Assembly (NCBI GenBank): GCA_963823845.1
Contig: CAWGND010000029.1
Location: 62,001-126,000, forward strand
DNA length: 64,000 nucleotides
Direction of reading: 5' to 3'
From: Alloacidobacterium sp963823845
Lineage (GTDB): Bacteria > Acidobacteriota > Terriglobia > Terriglobales > Acidobacteriaceae
Part shown: positions 1-7,735 of the stretch, in pieces
Layout of the letters: each line of letters starts with the position of its first letter
Position numbering within the stretch: position 1 is the first letter of the stretch
Notes under the pieces: model-generated
What the model was told of the DNA's origin: nothing
Database searches by the model: none
What the model saw: the letters and a program-made list of their open reading frames with translations, nothing else
Position numbers and translations under genes: made by a program

Positions 1-626
1 CCGCGCTGATGAAGGATGCCGAAGACCCGACCTCGAAACACGACTTCGGACACAATATCCTGCCTTCATTGCTCGACAAGTACAAGATGTACGCTTACAA
101 CTTTGTCGACGAAAACGGCAAGGACGCGCTCTACTGGCGCGACGTGGGAACACTCGACGCCTACTTCGACGCCAACATGGATATCGCTTCGGTATCCCCT
201 ACTTTCAACTTGTATGACAGCAACTGGCCCATGCGGACGCGCGTGCGCCAGTATCCTCCCGCGAAGTTTGTATTCGGCGAGCCGGGACGCACCGGCATGG
301 CCATCAATTCCATCGTCTCCGCCGGCTGCATCGTCTCCGGCGCCGTGGTGCGCAATAGCGTGCTCTCGCAGGACGTCCGCGTGAACTCCTATTCGGAACT
401 CGATTCAAGCATCGTCTTCTCGCACGTCAACATTGGCCGCCATTGCCGCATCAAAAAGGCCATCATCGACCGCGATGTGCATCTGCCGGAAGGCACGGTC
501 ATCGGCTACGACCAGAACGAGGACAAGCGCAACTACTTCGTTACACCGTCCGGACTTACGGTCGTCACGCGCGATTACTCGCTCTACGAGAACCCGGTCG
601 CCGCAGATTTTCTGCAGCCGGTCTAA
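1..626 (+). CDS. glgC: Glucose-1-phosphate adenylyltransferase (3' part)
   Basis: This is the C-terminal part of ADP-glucose pyrophosphorylase, which makes ADP-glucose from glucose-1-phosphate and ATP for glycogen synthesis in the cytoplasm. The reading frame is open from the left edge, so the true start lies outside the window; about 207 residues are visible. The segment DALYWRDVGTLDAYFDANM near residue 40 is the conserved end of the nucleotidyltransferase domain. After it comes the hexapeptide-repeat left-handed beta-helix (INSIVSAGCIVSGAVV and following isoleucine/valine-spaced repeats to about residue 170), which binds allosteric effectors. The family identity is clear. Whether other glg genes lie upstream cannot be seen. 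Confidence 0.93.
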   Translation, partial: ALMKDAEDPTSKHDFGHNILPSLLDKYKMYAYNFVDENGKDALYWRDVGTLDAYFDANMDIASVSPTFNLYDSNWPMRTRVRQYPPAKFVFGEPGRTGMAINSIVSAGCIVSGAVVRNSVLSQDVRVNSYSELDSSIVFSHVNIGRHCRIKKAIIDRDVHLPEGTVIGYDQNEDKRNYFVTPSGLTVVTRDYSLYENPVAADFLQPV

Positions 627-636
627 CTCTTCACTT

Positions 637-733
637 CGTCATTCTGACGACCGGAGGAAGGAAGAATCTCAGCCATACCAGCGGGACGAAATCACTGAGT
701 TCTTCCTTTCACTCAATTCAAAGACAGAATGAC
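637..733. repeat. Inverted pair of a dispersed intergenic repeat (GTCATTCTG...GGAAGAATCTCAG)
   Basis: A unit starting GTCATTCTG (638-646) and ending GGAAGAATCTCAG (660-672) is followed by the same unit on the opposite strand: CTGAGTTCTTCC at 694-705 and CAGAATGAC at 725-733. The two arms can fold into a long imperfect stem. It sits between two convergent genes, so it may act as a bidirectional terminator. A single diverged copy lies at 39660-39697. Confidence 0.6.
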
Positions 734-744
734 TCAATGAAAAC

Positions 745-1848
745 CTACTCGTAAGCCAGAGCGTCAATAGGATCCTTCCGCGCCGCCTTCAGCGCCGGAT
801 AGAGCGCGCCCAGAATCGCCCCGATAAAGGCGATCAGCGTGGCGTTGATGCGCCAGCCAAGACTGATAGGAAACGGCAGCGTCGGGAACTTGTAGTTCAA
901 CCCGATCTTCAGCAGATAGGTCAGACCAACGCCCAGAGCGATTCCAAGAATTGAGATCAGCGCCGCCTCGCGCAGGACCACGTTCGCAATGTACCCGCGC
1001 GAAGCGCCCAGCGATTTCAGTATCCCGATCTCGCGCGTGCGCTCCATCACCGCCGTATACATCGTCTGGAAAACGACAATGAAGCCAACGATGACGGCGA
1101 TGCCGATCACACTGCGGAGCGCCGCGTTGAATCCCGGAAGGTGTTCAGGTGTCATCAACGACATCCATTCAGCCAGCGTCTGTACCTGATAGGTGCTTAG
1201 GCCGGGCGTTGCCAGGATCTCACTCCGGATGAGGTCTTGATTCCGTAAATCGTCGCTTCGTAGGTAAAAGAGGGATGCATTATCAGGATTGCCAATCATT
1301 GTCCCCAATGTATGAATTGGCACAAACTTGCGGCCGCCTCTGCCGTGCTCCACGATGCCACAGATGCGAAAGGTATAGTTCTTGATCTGGATCGTTTCGC
1401 CGAGATGATGGCCATGGTCGGCGCGCGCGAAGACATCGTCGACAATCGCGTCATGCGGGCCCTGAAAAGGTCCTCCGGCAAGGAAAACAAAGGGCTTCAG
1501 CGCATTGAAGCTGTCGTAATCGATGCCCCAGATAATTTCTGGTGAACCGGCCAGGCTGAAGTCCTGAATCACCGGCGTGGCCACGGCCACGTGGGGTACC
1601 TTGGCCAGAACAGTGGCAATTTTTGCCGGCACCGGCGCCCCGCCGACTCCGCTGATGAAACTGGCGTTCGATGGCCGCACGATCAGATCGGCGCCAATGC
1701 CGCCCGTCTGTTCGCGGGAATTCGAGACTTGTCCGATGAAGATGCCAACAATGGAGAGAATCATGACCACCTCCACGGCAACGGCAAAGATGCCGATCAC
1801 ACTGCGCAAAGGACGGTGGAGGAGGTTTCCGAGCACAAGCTTGTTCAT
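745..1848 (-). CDS. ABC transporter permease, FtsX/MacB type
   Basis: A 367-residue inner-membrane protein. It has one N-terminal membrane segment (about residues 17-41), a periplasmic MacB_PCD-like domain (about 42-235), and three C-terminal membrane segments forming the FtsX domain (about 245-268, 295-316, 335-360). The motif TREIGILKSLGAS just after the second membrane segment is the conserved FtsX coupling region. The length fits single FtsX-domain permeases (DevC/LolC/MacB-like) that work with a separate ATPase to export or extract lipids, peptides or drugs. No ATPase gene is present on the visible side; it could lie with other partners elsewhere. Substrate unknown. The gene is convergent with glgC. 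Confidence 0.85.
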   Translation of the reverse strand: MNKLVLGNLLHRPLRSVIGIFAVAVEVVMILSIVGIFIGQVSNSREQTGGIGADLIVRPSNASFISGVGGAPVPAKIATVLAKVPHVAVATPVIQDFSLAGSPEIIWGIDYDSFNALKPFVFLAGGPFQGPHDAIVDDVFARADHGHHLGETIQIKNYTFRICGIVEHGRGGRKFVPIHTLGTMIGNPDNASLFYLRSDDLRNQDLIRSEILATPGLSTYQVQTLAEWMSLMTPEHLPGFNAALRSVIGIAVIVGFIVVFQTMYTAVMERTREIGILKSLGASRGYIANVVLREAALISILGIALGVGLTYLLKIGLNYKFPTLPFPISLGWRINATLIAFIGAILGALYPALKAARKDPIDALAYE

Positions 1849-2183
1849 TTAGGGTCCTGAGAAGGTCCGCCTGGGAGCAGAATTACCGTTCCCAAATCGG
1901 GAAAGGCGAAAATCCTTCGAAATTCGAGTTTAACAAAGCGGGCCAGGTTGCCGATAATCAGGAGACGAGAGCAAGGCGACGGCATCGAAGAGCTATCCGA
2001 CGGCCTCCTGCTGGTTTACTTTAGATTCATGAAAGGAAAAGGATAGTGCCTTTTTCCTTTGACTTGTTTTGCACAGAGTTTTATGGTTTGCCCTTAAGGT
2101 TGTGCATCGGCGCTGTTTCCGGGTACAACATCTTTTTGCACGAATTTGTTAACCGCACGGTGTATCTGCGCAGGAACAGAAAC
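1849..2183. other. Intergenic region between divergent genes
   Basis: About 335 bases separate the divergent permease and HTH genes and should hold both promoters. An imperfect hairpin can form from AAAGGAAAAGG near 2033 and CCTTTTTCCTTT near 2050. No known RNA family or clear operator is recognised. The HTH reading frame stays open upstream to 2046 but shows no start as good as 2184. Confidence 0.4.
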
Positions 2184-2678
2184 ATGGGTCAGTTCGGCGA
2201 AGATTTGCGCAAAGAGCGGGTAACCCGCGGCGTCGCGATCGAGGCGATCACAGAAGTGACCAAGATCAGCAGCCGCCACCTGCTCGCGCTGGAACAAGAA
2301 CATTTCGATGCCCTCCCCGGCGGTGTTTTCAACAAGGGCATCATGCGAGGTTACGCCCGCGTGGTTGGCCTGGACGAGGACGCCTGGGTCGGACGCTACA
2401 TGTCCGCCTACCAGCAAAGCGGCCAGCTCAAGGACGACGACGTTAGCTGGATCGAATTCGCGGAAAACGTGGGCAAGAGCCGCGATGACAATACTCTGCG
2501 CACCGATGTGCGCCTCCGCTGGGCAGGGGTCGGCGTGCTTCTGGTTCTGCTCTCAGCCCTCGGCTGGTTTGTCTGGCACTACGTGAGCAACCGCGTTGCG
2601 GCAACAAACGGCGCCCAGCACTGGTCCGTGTCCACGACTGAACCGGCCACTGCCGCGTTAACACCCGCCAATAAATGA
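2184..2678 (+). CDS. RodZ-like helix-turn-helix membrane protein
   Basis: The 164-residue product has an N-terminal HTH_25-type domain (about residues 4-66, with LRKERVTRGVAIEAI and GGVFNKGIMRGYARVVGLD). A linker and one membrane segment (about 113-134) follow, then a short tail outside the membrane. This is the RodZ domain order, but the large C-terminal beta domain of full RodZ is missing. RodZ proteins link MreB to the cell-shape machinery; short relatives are often annotated only as helix-turn-helix proteins. The start at 2184 was chosen because the HTH domain begins directly there. Cytoplasmic domain with a single membrane anchor; role inferred from family only. Confidence 0.75.
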   Translation: MGQFGEDLRKERVTRGVAIEAITEVTKISSRHLLALEQEHFDALPGGVFNKGIMRGYARVVGLDEDAWVGRYMSAYQQSGQLKDDDVSWIEFAENVGKSRDDNTLRTDVRLRWAGVGVLLVLLSALGWFVWHYVSNRVAATNGAQHWSVSTTEPATAALTPANK

Positions 2679-2897
2679 ATTCCCGCCATTCGTAATATTT
2701 CTCTTCCAGCCGAATCAGGCGCGCCCGCTGCCGGGTTCAACAACTATAAGTTTTACTAGGTGCGCGCAGAAGCTGTGCCGGGCTAGAATCACGCCATCGC
2801 TCATTCCGCAGGATGTGTGCCTGCTTCATGCGCGAGAGAGGACTCTGGTGGTTGGCAAGAGTCCGCTTCAGCATCGCAGCCTCAGGAGGGCGAGGGA

Positions 2898-3518
2898 ATG
2901 GCATATAGCAAGGATTCAAAATCGGCAAACCGCAGATTTGGTTATCGCTGTCTTCTACTCGTTACTCTGCTGCTTATCGCGATTACGTCCCCGTCTCAAG
3001 GGAACGGGAAATCGGCGACCATTGACGCTACCGCAATGGGTACCAGCACCCAGCTCGGTAAGAACGTCAGCGTCAAGGTGATAATCAACCGCTTCTCTAC
3101 CGAGGAAGAAAGGCAACAACTCATCGCTGCATTCAAGAAAGGACAAAGCCCGGGATTGGTGAAGGCTCTCAGCGACATGCAGCCCGCGGGCCGAATCGCC
3201 ATCACCGGCACGGTTGGTTACGACCTCGCTTTTATCGGCCTGGTTCGTACCCCCACAGGCCGCAGGATCCGGTTCGCAACAAACCGCGTGATCAGGTTCG
3301 GTGAAGCCTACCACAACACCCAAAGCACGGCCTATGACCTTACTGCAGGCGAATTCGACCTGAACGATGCGGACAAAAACAAAAGCACCGGCGTTCTATA
3401 TCCTGCTTCTCAGCTGATCATCAATAAGAAAGGTGAGCTTCAGTTTGAGCTCCGCAAAAACCCGTGGAAGCTGGTGAACATTATTGACTGGAATCAGGCA
3501 GGCAGCGAAAAGCAGTGA
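2898..3518 (+). CDS. Exported hypothetical protein
   Basis: A 206-residue protein of no recognised family. A basic N-terminus (KSANRRFGYR) is followed by a hydrophobic stretch at about residues 16-33, most simply a signal peptide or membrane anchor. The rest is hydrophilic and beta-rich, with YDLAFIGLVRTPTGRRIRF near the middle. The start is set by a strong ribosome-binding site, CAGGAGG at 2883-2889, eight bases before the ATG. A 7-bp hairpin (GGACTCT 2840-2846 with AGAGTCC 2858-2864) lies in the leader just ahead of that site. No neighbour suggests a function. Confidence 0.65.
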   Translation: MAYSKDSKSANRRFGYRCLLLVTLLLIAITSPSQGNGKSATIDATAMGTSTQLGKNVSVKVIINRFSTEEERQQLIAAFKKGQSPGLVKALSDMQPAGRIAITGTVGYDLAFIGLVRTPTGRRIRFATNRVIRFGEAYHNTQSTAYDLTAGEFDLNDADKNKSTGVLYPASQLIINKKGELQFELRKNPWKLVNIIDWNQAGSEKQ

Positions 3519-3838
3519 GTTGAAGGATCGCGGTATTTGAGGCACCGGATTCTGCGCTTCTGCAAATCTTCGATCTGAGCTTGCTTCTGACGGGTGCGCT
3601 ATCCTTTGCGAAGCTAAGCGTGGGCACGCAATTCCAGAAACGGCCGGCAGCTTCGCCGCTGTTTATGCGGTTCTGCACCCTGCGTCAGGTGCTGAAGTTA
3701 CTTCCTCGGACTAGGGCGGTAGGAGCATCCGCGGCTGCTGACTGTTCTGCTCAAAGACTTCTGGTCCGAACCGAGCTCAATCGAATCTGGAGACGCGCTC
3801 GCCTCGTGACGATACCCCGCTCGCCTCCGGAGGTTCCC
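3519..3838. other. Intergenic region without a recognised feature
   Basis: About 320 bases. The downstream methyltransferase-like frame remains open leftward to 3581, but that extension (Cys/Arg/Ser-rich) does not look like protein and has no ribosome-binding site. No terminator, repeat or RNA recognised. Confidence 0.35.
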
Positions 3839-4411
3839 ATGATCTGGTTCTACGAAGCTTTCTTTCCCGCCGTCTGGATCACCTTCTTAATCTACTGGCA
3901 GATCAAGGCCTTCAATACCAAAAACACCCAGCGCCTCGAACCGGCCATTTCGCGCATCCTTCGTGCCCTAACCTTCCTTGTCGCGATCGTCCTCCTCTCG
4001 ACAACCCGCATCCCACTGCACTGGCTTTACCGCCCTCTCTGGCGGCAAGGACTCTGGCCCTTCTGGCTGGGAGCGGCCCTCACCGTCGGCGGCCTTCTCT
4101 TTGCCGTCTGGGCGCGTGAGCACCTCGGCCGCAACTGGAGCCGCTCCGTCAGCATTAAGCAGGATCACAAGCTGATCACTACCGGTCCGTACGCCGTCTT
4201 GCGCCATCCCATCTACACTGGCATTTTGGCCGGATTCCTCGGCGTCGCGATCGCCATCTCCGAGGTGCGCGGGTTCGTCGTTTTCGTCCTCATCTTTCTC
4301 GTGTTCTGGGTCAAGCTCAGCATGGAGGAGCAGTGGATGCGTTCTCAGTTTGGAGAGACGTATGCCACCTATGTCCGTCGGACCGCCGCCCTGGTGCCTT
4401 ACCTCTTCTGA
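3839..4411 (+). CDS. Isoprenylcysteine carboxyl methyltransferase (ICMT) family membrane protein
   Basis: A 190-residue integral membrane protein with about five hydrophobic segments. The C-terminal half carries the ICMT/phospholipid methyltransferase signature: HLGRNWSRSVSI, then TTGPYAVLRHPIYTGI, and near the end a conserved glutamate followed by FGETYATYVRR. These residues bind S-adenosylmethionine in characterised members. Bacterial relatives methylate lipids or unknown small acceptors; the substrate here cannot be deduced. The start at 3839 follows a good site (CCGGAGG at 3827-3833) and gives the normal family length. Confidence 0.82.
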   Translation: MIWFYEAFFPAVWITFLIYWQIKAFNTKNTQRLEPAISRILRALTFLVAIVLLSTTRIPLHWLYRPLWRQGLWPFWLGAALTVGGLLFAVWAREHLGRNWSRSVSIKQDHKLITTGPYAVLRHPIYTGILAGFLGVAIAISEVRGFVVFVLIFLVFWVKLSMEEQWMRSQFGETYATYVRRTAALVPYLF

Positions 4412-4570
4412 TCGCCAGTGCCTTGATCCAAGCGTCACCAAAGGCGACTACCTCACTGCCGTAGGCCCGAGCGTAGGCGTAGCCGAAGCGACCTGGTTTC
4501 TATCAAAGACCCGCGCAGCAGGGAAGTGCGGATCGCAAGCCATCGTGGCACCGTGATATGCTTTTCGACC

Positions 4571-4978
4571 ATGTCCACTTCCGGGCAATCCCTTCAGCAA
4601 ATTCGCGCAGCAATGGCGGAGACGAATCATCTCTTCAACGCAGAGGTGTTCGGCAAGCGTAACTTTAACGTTCTCGATAGCATTTACACCGCCGACGCCC
4701 GCATCCTTCCACCTGGAGCACCGATGATCGCTGGCCGCACGGCGATCAAGGAGTTCTGGTCGAGCATGATTCAATCAGCCAACGCAAAATCCGCTGTACT
4801 CGAATCCGTCGACGTGATGCCGGCAGGCGATGGCGCTGTCGAGATCGGTCTTGCCGTCCTCACCGTCCAGCCCGAAGGACAGGCTGAGAGCCAAATCGAG
4901 GTGAAATACGTCGTGTACTGGCAGCCGGAAGGCGGGCTCTGGAAGTGGCATGTCGATATCTGGAACCCGAATGCCTGA
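4571..4978 (+). CDS. SnoaL-like / DUF4440 family protein
   Basis: A 135-residue cytoplasmic protein with the cone-shaped NTF2-like fold of the DUF4440/YybH group. Visible signs are an N-terminal helix (IRAAMAETNHLFNAEVF), the strand motif LDSIYTADARILPPGAPMI, the following GRTAIKEFW, and a C-terminal WKWHVDIWN. Members bind small hydrophobic ligands or act as isomerases, hydrolases or ketosteroid-like enzymes; function here is unassigned. A second member of the broad fold lies at 59193-59666. The ATG at 4571 gives the expected domain boundary; 4613 is an alternative internal start. Confidence 0.75.
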   Translation: MSTSGQSLQQIRAAMAETNHLFNAEVFGKRNFNVLDSIYTADARILPPGAPMIAGRTAIKEFWSSMIQSANAKSAVLESVDVMPAGDGAVEIGLAVLTVQPEGQAESQIEVKYVVYWQPEGGLWKWHVDIWNPNA

Positions 4979-5016
4979 CTCCCCGCTATCGCGGTAGCCA
5001 GGTCTCAGCGACGCTG

Positions 5017-5073
5017 TCAAGCCCCTAAAGCGAAAGAAATCTTCTAACCCACACATTCTAAAAAGAAAAACCC
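5017..5073. repeat. Dispersed repeat, TCAAGCCC...AACCCACNCATTCTAAA family
   Basis: Starts TCAAGCCCC and continues to AACCCACACATTCTAAAAAG. A diverged copy lies at 39809-39860 with the same order of blocks (TCAAGCCC, AACCCACTCATTCTAAAG, A-rich stretch, GCGC). A third partial match starts TGTCAAGCCCC near 63248. All three are intergenic. Confidence 0.55.
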
Positions 5074-5103
5074 TGCGCCAATTTCCGCCGACTATTTTCC
5101 CCT

Positions 5104-5137
5104 AAATTGCTAAACTAGATAAATTGCTAAACTAGAT
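5104..5137. repeat. 17-bp perfect tandem duplication
   Basis: AAATTGCTAAACTAGAT occurs at 5104-5120 and again at 5121-5137 with no mismatch. It adjoins the dispersed repeat and resembles the AT-rich tandem unit at 63458-63511 in style. Confidence 0.85.
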
Positions 5138-5150
5138 ATAGAGAGAAAAA

Positions 5151-5180
5151 GGTCCGCCGGGTTCCGGCGGCCTTTCGTGT
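5151..5180. terminator. GC-rich hairpin, probable terminator
   Basis: CCGCCGG (5154-5160), loop GTT, CCGGCGG (5164-5170), flanked by AAAAAGG on the left and CCTTTCGTGTTCT on the right. It could end transcripts from the DUF4440 gene on the plus strand; the minus-strand tail is an even better T-run. Confidence 0.5.
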
Positions 5181-5229
5181 TCTAGGGGTAAGGTAGGCGA
5201 GGGCTTCAGCCCCGGAGGTAAGTCCGCTC

Positions 5230-5480
5230 CCTAACCAGCGCTCTATCAATAATTTACAAGAAACATACCGGGGGGGTCACCATGTATCACGAGGGCCGTC
5301 ACATCTTCACCAGCGGCAAGAAGTGCATGCGGGCGGGCGGGTGCCCCATTCAAGCCAAAAGAAGGCTTGAAAGGGCAGTACTCACATCCATAATACCTAA
5401 CACCCAATAAAAAGAAGAATTTACCCAAAATATACCGGGGGCCCATGTATAACGAGCGCCGACACACTTCACCAGCGGAC
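5230..5480. repeat. Two direct copies of a G-tract dispersed repeat
   Basis: Copy one (5230-5316) and copy two (5396-5480) share, in order, CCTAAC, AATTTAC, an A-rich block, ATACCGGGGG, CATGTAT, ACGAG, and CTTCACCAGCGG. Spacing is nearly constant. The core (CCTAAC...AATTTA...GGGGG) recurs at 63470-63520 and 63641-63687. Confidence 0.65.
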
Positions 5481-5703
5481 ACTGGCGCCGAAGGCGCGTT
5501 TCGCTGGACGCGCAGTCCCGTTCGCTGGTCCATTTCTCCGCTGAAATCTTCCACATCCCCTTTGGGCGAAGTGTTTTGCCCTGCCTCCCACGGTCTAGTA
5601 CCATCTAGCCAGATGCCTGTGCGCGGGAGGGCCAACCATGTTGCTCCTCCGCTCCGCACTTTTCGTGACAGGCTATCCGCCAAAAAATCAAGGGAGGACT
5701 GTT

Positions 5704-6876
5704 TTGTCCATACGCGACAAGTTTCTATTCACCTCTGAGTCGGTGACTGAAGGCCATCCCGACAAAATCGCAGACCAGATTTCAGACGCCATCCTCGACG
5801 CCTGTCTCGAACACGATCCCTACAGCCGCGTTGCCTGCGAAACATTAACCGCCACCGGCCTCGTCGTCATCGCCGGTGAGATCACCACCAAGGCCTACGT
5901 TGATTTCCAGACCCTCGTTCGCGGCGTCGTAGCAGCGATCGGATACGACAACGCGCTCTACGGCTTCGATTCGAATACCTGCGCCGTGATCTCTTCGATC
6001 AACAAGCAGTCGGGCGACATCGCCATGGGCGTGGACACCGGCGGCGCCGGCGACCAGGGCATGATGTTCGGCTACGCCACCAACGAGACCGAAGAGCTGA
6101 TGCCGGCTCCCATCTCGTTTGCCCACAAGCTCGCCAAGCGGCTGAGCGAAGTCCGCAAGAGCGGCAAAATGTCGTATCTCCGTCCCGACGGCAAGAGCCA
6201 GGTCACGGTCGAGTACAGCGCTGAAGGCAAGCCAGTCCGCATCGACGCCATCGTCATCTCGACGCAGCACGCCGAAACCATCTCAAACGAAGAGCTCCGC
6301 GCCGACATCCTCAAGCACGTCATCCAGGCCGTCCTCCCCGCCGAACTCCTCGACGAAAACACCAAGTACCACATCAACCCGACGGGCCGCTTCGTTATCG
6401 GCGGACCGATGGGCGACTCGGGCCTGACGGGCCGCAAGATCATCGTCGACACCTACGGAGGCATGGGCCGTCATGGCGGCGGCGCCTTCAGCGGAAAGGA
6501 TCCGACAAAGGTCGACCGCTCCGCAGCCTACATGGCGCGTTACATTGCCAAGAACATCGTGGCCTCCGGCCTCGCCGAGCGCTGCGAAGTCCAGCTCGCC
6601 TACGCCATTGGCGTCGCCGAGCCGGTCAGCGTGCTCGTGGACACCTTCGGCACCGGCACGGTTGACTCAGGGAAACTTGAGGATCTGGTTCGCGCCAACT
6701 TCAAGCTGACGCCCAAGGGCATCATCGAAAGCCTGAACCTGCGCCGTCCGATCTACCGGAAGACCGCAGCCTACGGCCACTTTGGCCGCTCCGACAAGGA
6801 GTTCACCTGGGAAGCAACCGACAAGGCCGCTGCTCTGCGTGAGCAAGCCGCAACAACAACCGCAGCAGCGAAATAG
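5704..6876 (+). CDS. metK: S-adenosylmethionine synthetase
   Basis: Makes S-adenosylmethionine from methionine and ATP in the cytoplasm. The 390-residue product has the normal three-part MetK structure: ESVTEGHPDKIADQISDAI at residues 12-30 (ATP and Mg binding), the GAGDQGMMFGYA motif, and the C-terminal GGGAFSGKDPTKVDRSAAY signature. The start is TTG at 5704, chosen because GGGAGG at 5692-5697 sits six bases upstream and because the family N-terminus begins there; the frame is open further left only with non-conserved sequence. A strong intrinsic terminator follows. ahcY, the enzyme that clears S-adenosylhomocysteine, is 3.2 kb downstream on the same strand. Confidence 0.97.
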   Translation: MSIRDKFLFTSESVTEGHPDKIADQISDAILDACLEHDPYSRVACETLTATGLVVIAGEITTKAYVDFQTLVRGVVAAIGYDNALYGFDSNTCAVISSINKQSGDIAMGVDTGGAGDQGMMFGYATNETEELMPAPISFAHKLAKRLSEVRKSGKMSYLRPDGKSQVTVEYSAEGKPVRIDAIVISTQHAETISNEELRADILKHVIQAVLPAELLDENTKYHINPTGRFVIGGPMGDSGLTGRKIIVDTYGGMGRHGGGAFSGKDPTKVDRSAAYMARYIAKNIVASGLAERCEVQLAYAIGVAEPVSVLVDTFGTGTVDSGKLEDLVRANFKLTPKGIIESLNLRRPIYRKTAAYGHFGRSDKEFTWEATDKAAALREQAATTTAAAK

Positions 6877-6904
6877 CAAGTCAGCTCTGCGCAAGCAAGT
6901 CAGC

Positions 6905-6940
6905 AAAGGGCAAGCCTTCGGGCTTGCCCTTTCGTTTTTA
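6905..6940 (+). terminator. Rho-independent terminator after metK
   Basis: A 12-bp perfect stem, AAAGGGCAAGCC (6905-6916) and GGCTTGCCCTTT (6921-6932), with a stable TTCG tetraloop and the tail CGTTTTT. It ends the metK transcript 28 bases past the stop codon. Confidence 0.93.
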
Positions 6941-6962
6941 TCAGGACTGCTTCCCATATATC

Positions 6963-6989
6963 GAGATATATGTAAAATACATATATCTC
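6963..6989 (+). promoter_or_regulatory. Palindromic operator of the toxin-antitoxin pair
   Basis: Perfect 12-bp inverted repeat GAGATATATGTA (6963-6974), spacer AAA, TACATATATCTC (6978-6989). It ends 17 bases before the antitoxin start codon and lies over the expected core promoter. Ribbon-helix-helix antitoxins autorepress by binding such palindromes, so autoregulation is the likely role. Confidence 0.85.
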
Positions 6990-7006
6990 AATGCAGAGGT
7001 TGACCT

Positions 7007-7315
7007 ATGGCTGCGCCATTCAAGAAAACAAAAGAACCTGCCGCGTCAAAGCGCGGGACTGCACGTGCCGGACGGGAACGCATACTGATTGAATTCCCGG
7101 TAAGCCTGCTTCAGCGTGCTGACAGCGCCGCGGCCACGCTTGAGAAAAACAGGAGCGAGTTCATCCGCACGGCAGTAGAACAACTTCTAAACGACATGGA
7201 AAAAGAGAAGTTCGAGTTAGAGCTGGCAGCCGCCTATGCAGCAAACGCTCCGATTAACCTCAGCCTAGCCAAAGAATTTGCTCATGTGGACAGAGAAGGC
7301 TTTGATGATCAGTAA
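7007..7315 (+). CDS. Ribbon-helix-helix antitoxin (MazE-type role)
   Basis: A 102-residue cytoplasmic DNA-binding antitoxin. After a basic tail, residues about 23-66 (RERILIEFPVSLLQRADSA then NRSEFIRTAVEQLL) form the ribbon-helix-helix fold of the CopG/MetJ class. The acidic C-terminal part (about 67-102) would wrap around the toxin. It overlaps the toxin gene by 11 bases, the usual arrangement that couples translation of the pair. A perfect palindromic operator lies directly upstream. Partner identity rests on this layout and on the MazF-like neighbour; the fold differs from the AbrB fold of E. coli MazE. Confidence 0.85.
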   Translation: MAAPFKKTKEPAASKRGTARAGRERILIEFPVSLLQRADSAAATLEKNRSEFIRTAVEQLLNDMEKEKFELELAAAYAANAPINLSLAKEFAHVDREGFDDQ

Positions 7316-7655
7316 GCCCTTTCGAGGGATGGTTGTCGAAGTCAGCCTGGATCCGGTTATTGGACGTGAGCAGGGACGATCGCGGCCCTGCGTTGTTGTC
7401 CAGAATGATATCGGCAATCGATTTTCCTCAACCACCATCGTTGTTCCGCTGACGGATGCTGCTCACATCAACAAGCCGTCGCCCATTTACGTGCTTGTCA
7501 AGAAGGGTGATGGAGGAACAACGAAGGACAGCTATGCTCTCTGCGATCAGATTCGAACAGTCGATCAGCGCAGATTCCGGGGCATCTACGGCACGCTGGC
7601 GCCACAAACTATGGCGTTTATTGATGAGGCTCTGCGTATCAGTCTGGGATTATGA
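7305..7655 (+). CDS. MazF/PemK-family mRNA interferase toxin
   Basis: A 116-residue endoribonuclease-type toxin that cuts mRNA at short sequence sites in known family members. Family motifs are RGMVVEVSLDPVIGREQGRSR at the start (beta-barrel with the conserved arginine), then RPCVVVQND, TTIVVPLTD, and DSYALCDQIRTVD, which carries the conserved acidic/arginine elements of the active region. The start at ATG 7305 overlaps the antitoxin stop; an upstream in-frame ATG at 7278 lies within the antitoxin. The stop codon overlaps a possible early start of the ada frame at 7652. No sign of inactivation. Confidence 0.9.
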   Translation: MISKPFRGMVVEVSLDPVIGREQGRSRPCVVVQNDIGNRFSSTTIVVPLTDAAHINKPSPIYVLVKKGDGGTTKDSYALCDQIRTVDQRRFRGIYGTLAPQTMAFIDEALRISLGL

Positions 7656-7735
7656 AAACAAAGTTTGACGGCAAGAACCGGAGTGCCGCCGCCAGCCCAA
7701 ACACGCGAAGATCGAAACAGCATCAGGAGGAAGAT

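Larger units (their letters stand above)
4979..5703. other. Repeat-rich intergenic region upstream of metK
   Basis: A 725-base region without a convincing gene. It holds a diverged dispersed repeat (5017-5073), a 17-bp tandem repeat (5104-5137), a strong GC hairpin (5151-5172), and two copies of a G-tract repeat (5230-5316 and 5396-5480). The metK promoter should be in its last part. The conserved core of the SAM-I riboswitch is not present, so S-adenosylmethionine control by that class is not supported. Confidence 0.55.

Noticed and set aside
5246..5683. Minus-strand frame of 145 codons upstream of metK
   Set aside because: It runs through both copies of the G-tract repeat, which explains its repeated peptide motifs; no promoter or family.
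5500..5703. SAM riboswitch before metK
   Set aside because: The conserved SAM-I core and its kink-turn are not found in the upstream region on the plus strand.
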